DNA of 64,000 nt from an uncultured Desulfosarcina sp. (GTDB lineage: Bacteria > Desulfobacterota > Desulfobacteria > Desulfobacterales > Desulfosarcinaceae). A program made the position numbers and the translations under genes. The stretch is taken from positions 1-64,000 of the forward strand of contig NZ_OY764191.1 of assembly GCF_963668215.1 (NCBI RefSeq), given 5' to 3'. The notes under the pieces were generated by a model that saw only the letters and a list, made by a program, of their open reading frames with translations, made no database searches and was not told the origin of the DNA. Positions 19,408 to 28,693 of the stretch are shown here, piece by piece; position 1 is the first letter of the stretch, and every line of letters starts with the position of its first letter.

Positions 19408-20247
19408 ATGGAAACTTTCAGCTTCAAGTTAGACGGACCGATATTCAGCAAAGGCGTCCCTATCCATGTAGCCATAAAAGCATGGGAAAACTTTCAGTCC
19501 ATCATAGACAAATCATATCTTGTTGCTACTCAGACTCATCGGATCGGGAAAAAGGAACGAGAAAGATTCTTTTTACAAGCTACGTCGTTTGAACACTCCT
19601 CTTTCCTGACTAATACCGAAATTATATTGTCAGGAGTTCAATTAGCCTTACCGCTTGTTACAGTTTTTGGGCCTCAAAACCTATGGGAATATACACTGGA
19701 ATCTTTCAATTTTTTAAAGCTCATATGCTCCCACAAAGAGGACCCTCAGGGCGTTAAAATTGATGTTAAAGACAATACCCAAACGAATGTACATATTGGT
19801 GACATAGTCTATAATTTTAATGGACCAGTATTTCCAATTGCCGAAAAGGCGTTACCTAAATATCAAGACCTTGCTCACATGCTGGATGAAGGAAAAGTTG
19901 AAGAAATTTCTGCCGGCAAGAAGGATAATCCAGAAATGACTTTGACTTTAGACGACAAAAAGCTGTTTGAGCTCCCAACAAAAGTTGAGGATGACCCTAT
20001 AGAGCTGAAATGTGAAATTTTCACATTCAATAAGTTCAATAACGTAGGAAAACTAAGGATAACAGATGGACAAACAATTCCGTCAGGCGACTACAATTTT
20101 TCCATCTATGGCAATCAGGACAATGTCAACTATATCTATTCAATGCTGAAGCCGTTGGTATCTGTTAAATGTCTGCTTGAAATAGCCATCAGTCCTTTAG
20201 GCGTGGAATTGATTCACCATTTACACATCACAGGTATCGTGTCTTGA
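19408..20247 (+). CDS. Hypothetical protein of the accessory region
   Basis: A 279-residue soluble-looking protein with no family that I can name with confidence. GAGGTGATGGC stands just upstream of the ATG. The N-terminal half (SFKLDGPIFSKGVPIHVAIK) looks globular; a hydrophobic-aromatic region near residues 70-110 (SGVQLALPLVTVFGPQNLWE) could be a membrane-proximal helix. Around residues 125-140 the pattern NTQTNVHIGDIVYNFNGPVF resembles inserts in bacterial sensor or defence proteins, but that is inference. Its stop overlaps the start of the pentapeptide-repeat gene (TTGA), so the two are translationally coupled and probably function together. Confidence 0.75.
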   Translation: METFSFKLDGPIFSKGVPIHVAIKAWENFQSIIDKSYLVATQTHRIGKKERERFFLQATSFEHSSFLTNTEIILSGVQLALPLVTVFGPQNLWEYTLESFNFLKLICSHKEDPQGVKIDVKDNTQTNVHIGDIVYNFNGPVFPIAEKALPKYQDLAHMLDEGKVEEISAGKKDNPEMTLTLDDKKLFELPTKVEDDPIELKCEIFTFNKFNNVGKLRITDGQTIPSGDYNFSIYGNQDNVNYIYSMLKPLVSVKCLLEIAISPLGVELIHHLHITGIVS

Positions 20248-21230
20248 CAAACGTTATCAACACAGAAGGTTGGGTTACTATTGGCATTGTCCTGTTTGGT
20301 CTGCTTGTCTCCATCTGTGATGGTTTCAGCCCAAGAATTAACGGTTACAAAACCAGCACATGGCTATTATGGGACTTTTCTGGCCTTCGGTTCATTTTTA
20401 GTAAGATATACCCAGAACATCCAGAGCATAGCAAAATACGCCCACCTGCAACCTTCCTTTTGTGGATTATTGGTATATATGTTGCGTTTTTTGGAATTGC
20501 CTCACAACGATATGAAAATAGGATTGATATAATCGAAAACAGATCAAATTCCCTCTTTACCCAATTAGCGACTGATGCAAGAAACAGTGCGATAAGTCGT
20601 ATATCAAGCGTGCAGAACATGCTCTGCCCTGAACAGCCTTTTTTACGCAAACCGCTTTCTGTCTTCCGATCCTTGTTTAAGGATTCCTTCTATACAGAAA
20701 TGGTCGATTTATTGAAAAGTGTGGTAGAAGATTGGAAATATTGTTTGGATGGGCTTATCCTTGACAGGGCTATCCTTGAATCAGCTAACCTTGAAGGTGC
20801 ATACCTCGTTGGAACTCATTTTAATGAAGCCAATCTAAAGTTCGCCTGCTTATATAGAGCCAACCTTAGTAATGCCGACCTTGTTGGAGCGAACCTCTAT
20901 AAAGCCAACCTTAGTAATGCTGACCTTGAAGGAGCTTGTCTGTTAAAGGCCAACCTTGAAAAAGCTACCCTTTTGAAAGCAAACCTCAAGAATACTAATC
21001 TTTGGGGTGCTGATTTTGAAGGGGCAAACCTTGCGTGGGTCAATCTTGAAGGTGCAGACTTAAATGCAGCCAATCTTGAGAAAGTATGCCTTAAGGAAGC
21101 CAACCTTAAAGGGGTTAAGAGCTTAGAAACCTATCAGGTATGTAAGGTGAAAACCATGGAAAACGCCATATTAGACCTACGTCTCAAAACACAGATTTTA
21201 AAGGAATGCCCACGCATCTTAAAACAATAG
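20244..21230 (+). CDS. Membrane-anchored pentapeptide-repeat protein
   Basis: The 328 residues begin with one membrane helix (WVTIGIVLFGLLVSICDGF), a second near residues 73-90 (FLLWIIGIYVAFFGIA), a linker with helical character (RIDIIENRSN), and from about residue 175 a run of some twenty pentapeptide repeats of the A(N/D)Lxx type (ANLEGA, ANLSNA, ADLVGA, ANLKNT), which fold into a right-handed beta helix. The start is TTG at 20244, overlapping the previous stop. Function is unknown; in this setting a membrane-acting partner of the upstream protein is possible. Confidence 0.85.
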   Translation: MTNVINTEGWVTIGIVLFGLLVSICDGFSPRINGYKTSTWLLWDFSGLRFIFSKIYPEHPEHSKIRPPATFLLWIIGIYVAFFGIASQRYENRIDIIENRSNSLFTQLATDARNSAISRISSVQNMLCPEQPFLRKPLSVFRSLFKDSFYTEMVDLLKSVVEDWKYCLDGLILDRAILESANLEGAYLVGTHFNEANLKFACLYRANLSNADLVGANLYKANLSNADLEGACLLKANLEKATLLKANLKNTNLWGADFEGANLAWVNLEGADLNAANLEKVCLKEANLKGVKSLETYQVCKVKTMENAILDLRLKTQILKECPRILKQ

Positions 21231-21407
21231 CATTGAACCCAGACAGTTATTTATTCTTTTCCCCTCTTTTAGTATTGATGGTCTCACTACCGCTTTCTTG
21301 CAAGACGGCCCTATGCGGCTACCCGGTCGACTGAACATTCCTGCCAGACCAATTTGCCCGTTTTCAGTTTGTCGGCACCTTCCTTGATGGCCGCTTTCAC
21401 CCATCTA

Positions 21408-22004
21408 TTATAGCTCATTCAGATATATACTCTTAACCTCTTCAGGCTGAATGCACAGGTATTCCAGCGTTTCCCGCTGGCTGGCGTGATTGAATACCAC
21501 CATCAATTCCGGCACACTGACGCCAAATGTTACCCGCTGGTGGTATCCGAAGGTTTTCCGTAAAGTGTGGCTGCCATAATTGCCTTTGAGGTTGATGGAC
21601 TTGCACCAGCTCTTCACAAGACGGTTGACCGAAGGAACGCTCAGGCACCCCCGTTGACCAACGAATAGCGGATCGTCGTCCTCATAATCCCGACAGGCAA
21701 GAAGTCCCTTTATAGCTGCTATGGCGGCTTTGTTCAGCGTTATCCGGCGGTGTTTGCCGGTTTTCTTTTCCTTGAGCGTGAGTTCGTCCTCCGGTTTCAA
21801 ATCCTTCACCATGCCAGCGGTGATACGGAGCAAATCCGATGCCCGTAAGTTGGTGTTAATGCCGAGGGTGAACAGGCACAAGTCACGGGGTTTGTCGTGG
21901 AGCATTTTTTTTATGGCCTTGATGTCCCTCACCTTCTTGATCGGGTCAACTTTTATGGTGGAACCTTTTTTGGGGTGATTTGGATTTTTAGCGCTTTCTG
22001 CCAT
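21408..22004 (-). CDS. Small tyrosine recombinase (phage integrase family)
   Basis: About 198 residues consisting almost only of the catalytic domain: the first Arg in GINTNLRASDLLRIT, the HxxR-type box as GSHTLRKTFGYH, and a C-terminal His/Tyr region ending QRETLEYLCIQPEEV, where Tyr is the likely nucleophile. It lacks the usual N-terminal arm-binding domain, similar in size to FimB-like recombinases. The second of two adjacent ATGs is chosen because GGGAGG lies six bases upstream. It points towards the tRNA-Pro 2.5 kb away and may be a relic of the island's integration module. Confidence 0.85.
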   Translation of the reverse strand: MAESAKNPNHPKKGSTIKVDPIKKVRDIKAIKKMLHDKPRDLCLFTLGINTNLRASDLLRITAGMVKDLKPEDELTLKEKKTGKHRRITLNKAAIAAIKGLLACRDYEDDDPLFVGQRGCLSVPSVNRLVKSWCKSINLKGNYGSHTLRKTFGYHQRVTFGVSVPELMVVFNHASQRETLEYLCIQPEEVKSIYLNEL

Positions 22005-22031
22005 CATTGCCTCCCTGTTGCTTGACTCGTT

Positions 22032-22060
22032 AAGTTTAATGCTTTTAATATAGTAAACTT
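22032..22060 (-). promoter_or_regulatory. Inverted repeat upstream of the recombinase
   Basis: AAGTTTA (22032-22038) and TAAACTT (22054-22060) are perfect 7-bp arms around an AT-rich core (ATATAG), 25-55 bp upstream of the recombinase start. It could be an operator or part of its promoter; only the symmetry is observed. Confidence 0.3.
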
Positions 22061-22438
22061 TGCGAGATGTAAACAGGAATTTTATCGGTAAGCGTCAAAA
22101 TCTTATCTATATACTTGAATATACATGGTATTATGAATAGCCGTACTCGTTAACTTTCAGGCGAAAGTTTGCAAGAATTGTATGGATGTAGGGATTCGGG
22201 TTTCTCACATACCGAATTTTCAAAGAGGCCACTGAACAGACTGCATGGAGCGGAAGAATTCTGCCCCCTTAAATCGAAGTGGCTTTTTAAGTTTTCCAAA
22301 CAAAAACAAAAATTTAACAAAAAGGATGGTATTTATTTCGAAAACAGCATGTTAGGCATGTTGTCGAATTATTTATTTTTCGCGGATTCGTTAATATTTA
22401 ATAACTTTTCAGACAGTTAGCTTTGAATGTCACAATGA

Positions 22439-22615
22439 CCCTATACGCTGGCATCCATTTCCAAGGACTATCAGGATATTTTAGGTCCCGAATATTCCCC
22501 CGCTGGAATCGCGAAAGGCGTCTTGAGCCTGTGGGGGAGCACCCCCTTCATCAATTCAAACACTCTTTTGAGCATCATCTCGTATGTGTTTGAAAAAAAT
22601 CCCCAAATAGAATAA
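22439..22615 (+). pseudogene. C-terminal remnant of an unidentified gene
   Basis: A start-less open stretch of 58 codons following a stop at 22436 and ending in TAA at 22613. The translation is protein-like (TLASISKDYQDILGPEYSPA, then GIAKGVLSLWGSTPF). I take it as the tail of a lost gene between the recombinase and hsdR. The rest of 22061-22706 holds no gene that I can support. Confidence 0.35.
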
Positions 22616-22706
22616 AGACTCACTTGTGTTCATTCGCAATAAATTCCACCTACTACATACTCATTCAGGTTATCGCTGATCTTTAATGCGACAAAGGCGG
22701 TTTCGT

Positions 22707-25070
22707 ATGAACAAAAAACAGATGTCAGAACAGGACATACGTTCCAAGTTCATCACACCAGCGATCGTTGAAGGTGGATGGGACATGCAGTCCCAGATTC
22801 GTGAGGAGGTCTCTTTCACTGCTGGCAAGGTAATCGTCAGGGGAAAATTGCATAGCCGTGGTAAGGTCAAACGCGCTGATTACATCCTTTATTATCGCCC
22901 CAACATTCCCATTGCTATCGTTGAAGCAAAAGACAACAACCATACGGTTGGAAGCGGCATGCAGCAGGCCCTGGAATACGGTGCCATGCTGGATGTACCT
23001 TTTGTTTATAGTTGCAATGGTGACGCCTTCCTTGAGCATGACCGCACAAAATCGGCTGGAAACATCGAGACTGAATTATCGCTGAATGCTTTTCCGTCAC
23101 CAGAAATCCTCTGGCAACGGTATCGGCAATACAAAGGCATCGATGACTCTTCAGATCGGGTTATCCAGCAAGAATATCATGATGACGGCAGCGGACGGAC
23201 ACCACGCTATTATCAGCATACAGCCATTAACCGAACTGTTGAGGCGATTACGAAAGGTGAAAATCGTATCCTGCTGGTAATGGCAACCGGAACCGGCAAG
23301 ACCTTCACGGCATTTCAGATCATATGGCGGCTATGGAAAGCCCGCATAAAAAAACGCATTCTGTTTCTGGCTGACCGGAATATTCTTGTCGATCAGGCCC
23401 GCATCAACGATTTCAAGCCGTTCGGGTCGGCTATGACCAAGATATCGAAACGACAAGTGGATAAATCGTACGAAATTTATCTATCACTATATCAGGCAGT
23501 CACAGGTGCTGAGGAAGAGAAAAATATCTACAAACAGTTCTCGCCGGATTTTTTTGATCTTGTCGTCATCGACGAGTGCCACCGGGGTAGCGCTGATGCT
23601 GAATCGGCATGGCGTGATATCCTGACCTACTTTTCATCAGCCACCCATATCGGCATGACTGCCACCCCAAAAGAAACGTGCCACGTCTCCAATATCCACT
23701 ATTTTGGCGAACCCATCTATACATATTCCCTCAAACAGGGCATCGAAGACGGCTTCCTTGCGCCTTACAAGGTTGTTCGCATCGATTTTGATAAGGACTT
23801 GACCGGATGGAGACCTGAGAATGGCAAGGAAGACAAATACGGCAATAAAATTGAGGATCGCATCTATAACCAGAAAGACTTTGACAAAAATCTGGTTCTT
23901 GACCAACGAACCATCCTTGTGGCGCAGAAGATATCTGAATTTTTAAAGGCCACTGATCGTTATGACAAGACCATTGTATTCTGTGAGGACATCGATCATG
24001 CCGAACGAATGCGGCAAGCCATCGTCAACGAGAATCCCGATCTGGTCAAAAAGGACAAGCGCTATGTCATGCGTATCACGGGTGACAGCACTGAGGGAAA
24101 AAACGAGCTTTATAACTTCACAGATCCTGAGAGCCGGCACCCTGTGATCGCCACCACCTCAAAGCTCATGACAACCGGAGTGGACACACAGACTACAAAG
24201 CTCATTGTACTTGATCAGAATATTCAGTCCATGACGGAGTTCAAACAGATCATCGGGCGTGGGACACGTATTCAAGAGGACTTTGGCAAATTCTATTTCA
24301 CCATCATGGACTTTAAAAAGGCCACAGAGCTTTTCGCAGACAAGGACTTTGATGGCGATCCAGTTCAGATATACGAACCTACATCGGGTGAATCACCCGT
24401 TCCCCCTGATGATCCTGTTGATGTTGATGGTGACGATGATTCTGGCATCCTTATCGATCCTGAACCGCCGGATGTGACTCTTCCGCCAGGTGACGGCCCT
24501 CCACCCAGAAAATATTATGTGGACGATGTGCCGGTGTTTGTTGTTGCTGAGCGTGTTCAATATTATGGAAAAGATGGCAAACTCATTACTGAATCCTTGA
24601 AAGACTACACCCGAAATACGGTCAAAAAAGCCTTTGCATCCATGGATGACTTCCTGAAGCGGTGGAATGAAGCGGATAAGAAAAAAGCGGTCATCGAGGA
24701 GCTTGAGGAACAGGGTGTTTTGTTCGAGCCGTTGGCTGATGAGGTCGGCAAGGATTTTGGACCATTTGATTTGATCTGCCATGTGGCATTTGGCCAGCCG
24801 CCATTGACCCGTAAAGAAAGGGCCAATAACGTCAAGAAACGGAATTATTTTGGCAAGTATGGAGAAAAGGCCCGGTTAGTACTTGAAGGCCTGCTGGATA
24901 AATATGCTGATGAAGGCATTGAACACGTTGAGAACATCGAAGTGTTGAAGTTGCAACCCATCAGTCAGCATGGGAGGCCGATGGAGATTATCAAAGAATT
25001 TGGCGGTAAAGCAAAATATCTGGAAGCATTGAAGGAACTGGAAAGCCAACTTTATGTCGTCGCATCATAA
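22707..25070 (+). CDS. hsdR: Type I restriction enzyme R subunit
   Basis: Translocase/nuclease subunit of the type I enzyme. About 787 residues: N-terminal nuclease domain with the ExK-type motif AIVEAKDNN near residue 70, SF2 helicase with Walker A MATGTGKTFTAF near 191, Walker B VVIDECHRG near 287, the TAT-type motif GMTATPKETC, and motif VI in QIIGRGTRIQED; then an EcoEI-type C-terminal domain. A Pro/Asp-rich linker (about residues 555-605) separates the two. The ATG at 22707 is preferred over one at 22686 because GGCGG precedes it. It heads an R-M-S operon, 36 bp before hsdM. Confidence 0.95.
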   Translation: MNKKQMSEQDIRSKFITPAIVEGGWDMQSQIREEVSFTAGKVIVRGKLHSRGKVKRADYILYYRPNIPIAIVEAKDNNHTVGSGMQQALEYGAMLDVPFVYSCNGDAFLEHDRTKSAGNIETELSLNAFPSPEILWQRYRQYKGIDDSSDRVIQQEYHDDGSGRTPRYYQHTAINRTVEAITKGENRILLVMATGTGKTFTAFQIIWRLWKARIKKRILFLADRNILVDQARINDFKPFGSAMTKISKRQVDKSYEIYLSLYQAVTGAEEEKNIYKQFSPDFFDLVVIDECHRGSADAESAWRDILTYFSSATHIGMTATPKETCHVSNIHYFGEPIYTYSLKQGIEDGFLAPYKVVRIDFDKDLTGWRPENGKEDKYGNKIEDRIYNQKDFDKNLVLDQRTILVAQKISEFLKATDRYDKTIVFCEDIDHAERMRQAIVNENPDLVKKDKRYVMRITGDSTEGKNELYNFTDPESRHPVIATTSKLMTTGVDTQTTKLIVLDQNIQSMTEFKQIIGRGTRIQEDFGKFYFTIMDFKKATELFADKDFDGDPVQIYEPTSGESPVPPDDPVDVDGDDDSGILIDPEPPDVTLPPGDGPPPRKYYVDDVPVFVVAERVQYYGKDGKLITESLKDYTRNTVKKAFASMDDFLKRWNEADKKKAVIEELEEQGVLFEPLADEVGKDFGPFDLICHVAFGQPPLTRKERANNVKKRNYFGKYGEKARLVLEGLLDKYADEGIEHVENIEVLKLQPISQHGRPMEIIKEFGGKAKYLEALKELESQLYVVAS

Positions 25071-25106
25071 TCATTTGGAACCTGAACTTGTTGAAGTGGA
25101 GAGCTA

Positions 25107-26555
25107 ATGGCAATCAGCACGGTAGTCAAATCGATCCAAGATATCATGCGCAAGGATGTAGGCGTGGACGGCGATGCCCAACGCATCGGACAGCTTGTGT
25201 GGATGATCTTTCTGAAAATTTTTGATGATAAGGAGCAGGAAGCGGAACTTTTTTCCGACGACTACAAATCCCCCCTTCCTGAGAACCTTCGTTGGTGCAA
25301 TTGGGCCGCAGATCCTGAAGGCATTACTGGCGATGAACTTTTCGACTTCGTCAACAATGAATTGTTCCCCAAGCTTAAAAACTTGAATGTCGGCACCAAC
25401 GGAAACAAACGTGCTTTCATCGTTCGTTCGGTCTTCGAGGACGGTTACAACTACATGAAGTCCGGTACGCTGATGCGGCAGGTCATAAACAAGATAAACG
25501 AAATCGATTTCAACAGCTCCGATGACCGCCATATGTTCGGCGACATTTACGAAAAGATCCTGAAAGACCTTCAGAGTGCTGGCAATGCCGGTGAATATTA
25601 CACCCCACGCGCAGTAACGCAGTTCATGGCGGATATGGTTGGCCCCAAGTTAGGAGAAAAAGTCCTTGATCCCGCTTGCGGAACGGGAGGTTTTTTAACC
25701 TGTGCCATCGAAAACATCCGCAACCAATATGTCAAAACTCCCGAAGATGAGCAACTTCTCCAACAATCCATTTATGGCGTTGAAAAAAAACAGCTTCCCC
25801 ATTCCTTGTGCATGACAAATATGCTTCTCCACGATATCGATATCCCTGCTAATATCAAGCATGACAACACGCTATCCCGACCGCTTAAAGGTTATGGTCC
25901 CAAGGATCGGGTTGATGTGGTTATCACCAACCCACCCTTTGGTGGTATGGAGGAGGATGGCATCGAATCCAATTTCCCAACCGGCCTGCGTACAAGGGAA
26001 ACGGCGGATTTGTTTTTGGTTTTCATCATGCACATTTTGAAAGACGGCGGTCGTTGTGGGATGGTCTTGCCTGATGGCACCCTGTTCGGTGAGGGTGTCA
26101 AAACACGTATCAAGGAAAAGCTCCTCAAGGACTGCAACCTACACACGATTGTGCGCCTACCCAATGGCGTCTTCAATCCGTATACCGGCATCAAGACCAA
26201 CCTACTGTTCTTCACCAAGGGCGAAAAGACCAAGGATGTATGGTTTTACGAGCATCCTTACCCGCTTGGCTATAAATCATACAACAAGTCTAAGCCGATG
26301 CGGATAGAGGAGTTCAAACCGGAGAAGACGTGGTGGGAAAAGCGTACGGAGAACGAGTTTGCCTGGAAGGTTTCCTTCAAGGACATCAAAGCCGGTGGGT
26401 ACAACCTCGACATTAAAAACCCCCATAGTCCTGATGATGATCTCGGTGATTCCGACGAGCTTCTGGCCGATTACAAGGACCTAATAAAGGATTTAGACAG
26501 CGCACGTGAAAAACTCAAAGCAGAACTTATGAAAGCGTTGGGGGGTAATGCATGA
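25107..26555 (+). CDS. hsdM: Type I restriction-modification N6-adenine methyltransferase
   Basis: Modification subunit, 482 residues. The N-terminal helical domain precedes the SAM-binding motif I VLDPACGTGGFLTCAIENI (about residue 187) and the catalytic NPPF motif in VDVVITNPPFGGMEEDG (about 274). HsdM with HsdS methylates adenines at the target site and protects the host. GGAGAG lies shortly before the ATG. Its stop overlaps the hsdS start (ATGA). Confidence 0.97.
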   Translation: MAISTVVKSIQDIMRKDVGVDGDAQRIGQLVWMIFLKIFDDKEQEAELFSDDYKSPLPENLRWCNWAADPEGITGDELFDFVNNELFPKLKNLNVGTNGNKRAFIVRSVFEDGYNYMKSGTLMRQVINKINEIDFNSSDDRHMFGDIYEKILKDLQSAGNAGEYYTPRAVTQFMADMVGPKLGEKVLDPACGTGGFLTCAIENIRNQYVKTPEDEQLLQQSIYGVEKKQLPHSLCMTNMLLHDIDIPANIKHDNTLSRPLKGYGPKDRVDVVITNPPFGGMEEDGIESNFPTGLRTRETADLFLVFIMHILKDGGRCGMVLPDGTLFGEGVKTRIKEKLLKDCNLHTIVRLPNGVFNPYTGIKTNLLFFTKGEKTKDVWFYEHPYPLGYKSYNKSKPMRIEEFKPEKTWWEKRTENEFAWKVSFKDIKAGGYNLDIKNPHSPDDDLGDSDELLADYKDLIKDLDSAREKLKAELMKALGGNA

Positions 26556-28231
26556 TGGAGTTGAAAACCTTCTACGATGAGTTTGAGCTGATGGCAGAGG
26601 CACCCAATGGTATTCAGAAGCTACGGGAAATGATCCTACAACTGGCAGTTCAGGGGAAGTTGGTGGCGCAGGACCCGAATGACGAACCCGCATCGGTTTT
26701 ACTTGAAAAAATTAAAGCTGAGAAGGAACGATTGATCAAAAAGGGACTAATAAAGAGGGTTAAGTCCCTACCCGCTGTTACGGAGAAAGAACTTGCATAT
26801 AAAGCTCCTTCAGGATGGGAGTGGATTAGAATGGGTGAGGTCGTTGAGTTAATTTCTGGCCAGCATATTAAGGCATCTAACTACAATGAAGTTGGAGAAG
26901 GGATATCTTACCTAACTGGTCCCTCTGACTTTGGGCCACTTCACCCGATTGTAAGCAAATGGACAGAAAAACCGAAAACCACGGCTGTTAAGGATGATAT
27001 ACTGTTAACTGTAAAAGGCGCAGGCCTTGGAAAGAACAATATTGTTGATATCGAAAAAGTGGCAATAAGCAGACAATTGATGGCTATTCGATGTATATGC
27101 ATCAACAACCGGTTCATTCATCTTCTCATCAAATCAAAGTATCAATATTTTCAAAGCATCGGCCTTGGAATTGCCATTCCAGGAATCAGCCGGAATAACG
27201 TATTAAAGATGCCATTTTCGTTGCCACCGGTGAACGAGCAAAAGCGTATCGTCGCCAAGGCGGACGAACTGATGGCCCTCTGCGATGACCTGGAAGCCCG
27301 AAAACAAAAGGCCTACCAGACATGTATCAAGCTCAACGATTCGTCCATCAACCAACTCCTGACGGCCCCTACACCCAAAAAATTCAACAAACACTGGAAC
27401 CGTATCCACCGCAATTTTGATCTGCTTTACAGCAAACCGGAGAACGTCACTAAGCTCCGCCAAGCCATCCTGCAACTGGCTGTTAAGGGAAAGTTGGTGC
27501 CGCAGAACCCGAACGATGAGCCAGCATCGGTGTTACTTAAAAAAATTAAAATTGAGCTGGAACAGTTGGTCGCTGAAGGGAAAATTAAGAAGACCAAACC
27601 GTTACCTCCCATTGATGAAGCCAATGCGCCTTACACCCTGCCAAAAGGATGGGTGTGGGCTCGATTCCCTGAACTCGGAGAATTTGCAAGAGGAAAATCT
27701 AAGCACCGTCCAAGAAATGCGCCTGAGCTGTATAAAGGAGGAACTATACCTTTAGTTCAGACCGGAGATGTAGCGCGTTCAAATGGAATAATCACAACCC
27801 ATACAGGACTTTACAACGAAAATGGGTTGGCTCAAAGCAAGCTATGGAAAAAGGGAACAATGTGCATCACCATAGCAGCAAATATCGCTGATAGCGGAAT
27901 CCTCGGAATGGATGCTTGTTTTCCAGATAGTGTAGTTGGGTTCGTCGTTTCTAAAGAGATTCGTAATGCCAGATATTTTGAATTTTTCATGCGGACAGCT
28001 AAAGCGAACCTATTAGACTTCGCACCTTCAACTGCCCAAAAAAATATAAACTTGGGAATATTACAAAATGTATTTGTACCATTGCCACCTGCTGCCGAGA
28101 TCAATCGAATAGTCGCCAAAGTTGACCAACTAATGGTCCTCTGCGACGACTTGGAAGGCAAGCTGGCACAGGGGCAATCGGATAGTAGCCGATTGGTTGA
28201 CGCAGTAGTCGCTGATCTGCTGGCGGCATAA
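26552..28231 (+). CDS. hsdS: Type I restriction-modification specificity subunit
   Basis: Target-recognition subunit, 559 residues, with the expected internal duplication: each half begins with a helical block (LREMILQLAVQGKLVAQDPN and LRQAILQLAVKGKLVPQNPN), then a variable recognition domain (about residues 90-220 and 360-500), and ends in a conserved helix (RIVAKADELMALCDDLEA and RIVAKVDQLMVLCDDLEG). Two different recognition domains imply a bipartite asymmetric target. Coupled to hsdM by a four-base overlap. Confidence 0.95.
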   Translation: MMELKTFYDEFELMAEAPNGIQKLREMILQLAVQGKLVAQDPNDEPASVLLEKIKAEKERLIKKGLIKRVKSLPAVTEKELAYKAPSGWEWIRMGEVVELISGQHIKASNYNEVGEGISYLTGPSDFGPLHPIVSKWTEKPKTTAVKDDILLTVKGAGLGKNNIVDIEKVAISRQLMAIRCICINNRFIHLLIKSKYQYFQSIGLGIAIPGISRNNVLKMPFSLPPVNEQKRIVAKADELMALCDDLEARKQKAYQTCIKLNDSSINQLLTAPTPKKFNKHWNRIHRNFDLLYSKPENVTKLRQAILQLAVKGKLVPQNPNDEPASVLLKKIKIELEQLVAEGKIKKTKPLPPIDEANAPYTLPKGWVWARFPELGEFARGKSKHRPRNAPELYKGGTIPLVQTGDVARSNGIITTHTGLYNENGLAQSKLWKKGTMCITIAANIADSGILGMDACFPDSVVGFVVSKEIRNARYFEFFMRTAKANLLDFAPSTAQKNINLGILQNVFVPLPPAAEINRIVAKVDQLMVLCDDLEGKLAQGQSDSSRLVDAVVADLLAA

Positions 28232-28265
28232 AATACATGATATCTATGCTCACTGAGGCAAATGA

Positions 28266-28670
28266 ATGATTGAGGAAAAAATTGTATTGAGAATTGATGA
28301 AGCAAGTGGGTTAATTTATGCAGATAAAATTGACAACACTTCGGATTCGCAACTTGAATACAAAACCCTCGAAAATATAACTTACGAAGTTATAACAACC
28401 AATAAAGTCTTAAACAGGATAAAACGTCAACCTAAAGATCGTTACAAAGCAGTCAGAGACATAATTAAGTGTATATCCGAAGACCCAAAAGGCGACAGTT
28501 TACCTAAAAATAATACGACAGATATAACTCATTTAAAAAATGTACGCCGGTATAGATTAGGTGATTATCGGATCGTATGGAGGTGGGGAAAACTTGACGA
28601 TTATGTCGACTTGTTGGATTTCGACAACAAGAATCAGGTTGAGAAGCGTTTGCTTAGAGGTTACAAGTAA
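28266..28670 (+). CDS. RelE/ParE-like protein
   Basis: 134 residues; the C-terminal part (VLNRIKRQPKDRYKAVRDII ... LKNVRRYRLGDYRIVWRW) matches the RelE/ParE fold, with the conserved basic strand RRYRLGDYRIVW. The N-terminal 45 residues are an extra segment that might serve as an attached antitoxin-like element, by inference. It lies between hsdS (34 bp) and the Pycsar effector (23 bp), all same strand, and has no obvious separate antitoxin gene. A toxin tied to loss of the restriction system, or a decayed toxin, are both possible. Confidence 0.65.
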   Translation: MIEEKIVLRIDEASGLIYADKIDNTSDSQLEYKTLENITYEVITTNKVLNRIKRQPKDRYKAVRDIIKCISEDPKGDSLPKNNTTDITHLKNVRRYRLGDYRIVWRWGKLDDYVDLLDFDNKNQVEKRLLRGYK

Positions 28671-28693
28671 TTTCCGTACTGAATGAGGGAATA

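Noticed and set aside
22169..22420. 83-codon open frame upstream of hsdR
   Set aside because: Low-complexity, no ribosome site, no recognisable motif.
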